Assembly: GCF_005886535.1 (NCBI RefSeq)
Contig: NZ_PNDS01000037.1
Span: 1-54,526 of the forward strand
Direction of reading: 5' to 3'
Source: Pseudoalteromonas sp. S2755
Lineage (GTDB): Bacteria > Pseudomonadota > Gammaproteobacteria > Enterobacterales > Alteromonadaceae
DNA: 54,526 nucleotides
The notes under the pieces are model-generated. The model saw only the letters and a list, made by a program, of their open reading frames with translations. It ran no database searches and was not told where the DNA came from. Of the stretch, positions 54,321-54,526 are shown piece after piece (the first letter of the stretch is position 1; every line of letters starts with the position of its first letter). The position numbers and the translations under genes are program-made.

Positions 54321-54526
54321 TATACCAGTTGTATTAAGTAAATGATCTATCTTGAAGCGGGGAAATAGCTTTAGTAGCACCGCTCTCGCGTCCTGCTACC
54401 GCTAAGGTACCTATATCCATATAGGCAAGGCAAAAATTTTGCTATTTAGTTGTTCTAAATGAGAAATTTTTAACGAAGCTAATATGCTATTTCACCCTTC
54501 AAATTGATTAGAGAATTAATTCAATT
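54321..54526. repeat. candidate intergenic repeat or MITE-like element, cut by the window edge
   Basis: The left end (TATACCAGTTGTATTAA) and the last bases of the window (TTAATTCAATT) are imperfect inverted copies: 14 of 21 positions match between the reverse complement of 54327-54347 and 54506-54526. Inside are two short palindromes, GTAGCA with TGCTAC (54374-54399) and CCTATAT with ATATAGG (54410-54425), and no reading frame of note. This is the layout of a non-coding miniature element with terminal inverted repeats, but copy number cannot be judged here. Confidence 0.4.

Noticed and set aside
54118..54345. Plus-strand frame across the region upstream of the sigma factor gene
   Set aside because: It runs through the sigma-factor promoter region, a terminator hairpin and the start of the repeat; no family or ribosome site supports it.

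Overview
The window looks like chromosome of a marine gammaproteobacterium, most likely Pseudoalteromonas or a close relative. The housekeeping genes (dnaB-alr, zur, a CheX-type phosphatase gene, yjbQ, a CAT-anticodon tRNA) have gammaproteobacterial character, the base composition is moderate, and the intergenic sequence is AT-rich. This placement rests on protein and gene-order impressions, not on a database search.

Layout. (1) 1-2,400: tRNA-Ile2 (CAT), a secreted protein of unknown function, and a DUF6765-like gene converging on it. (2) 2,422-8,820, all minus strand: an SPFH/prohibitin-like gene translationally coupled to a cyclic-peptide-type ABC exporter, a small two-helix membrane protein, a DUF697 protein, a class-C beta-lactamase-fold lipoprotein hydrolase and a SyrP-like Fe(II)/2-oxoglutarate dioxygenase. 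(3) 8,853-40,662, minus strand: three giant genes joined by 1-nt stop/start overlaps (about 32 kb) that encode a hybrid PKS-NRPS assembly line. (4) 40,663-41,348: a long regulatory gap holding a possible 22-codon gene, a palindrome and a strong bidirectional terminator. (5) 41,349-45,170: a secreted amidohydrolase and a gamma-glutamyltransferase-family enzyme. (6) 45,491-54,100: core genes, namely a GGDEF-EAL protein, zur, cheX-like, yjbQ, alr, dnaB and an ECF sigma/anti-sigma-like/DUF4097 operon. (7) The last about 200 bp look like the start of an intergenic repeat cut by the window edge.

The assembly line has the logic of the Bacillus iturin/mycosubtilin synthetases. The first protein is FAAL-ACP-KS-AT-ACP-aminotransferase-C-A-T, which would activate a fatty acid, extend it with malonate, aminate the beta-keto group and couple the beta-amino fatty acid to a first residue. 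Reading the ten-residue specificity codes by eye gives Gly (one mismatch) for protein 1; Asp, Asn, Asn for protein 2; and Thr, Leu (with an epimerase, so D-Leu) and an unassigned, possibly basic residue for protein 3, which ends in a thioesterase. The predicted product is a beta-amino-fatty-acid heptapeptide, Gly-Asp-Asn-Asn-Thr-(D)Leu-X, the same size as iturins but with different residues. The dioxygenase next door could hydroxylate the Asp. The ABC transporter fits export, and the SPFH protein and the serine hydrolase are candidates for self-protection or maturation. No phosphopantetheinyl transferase and no dedicated regulator are visible in the window.
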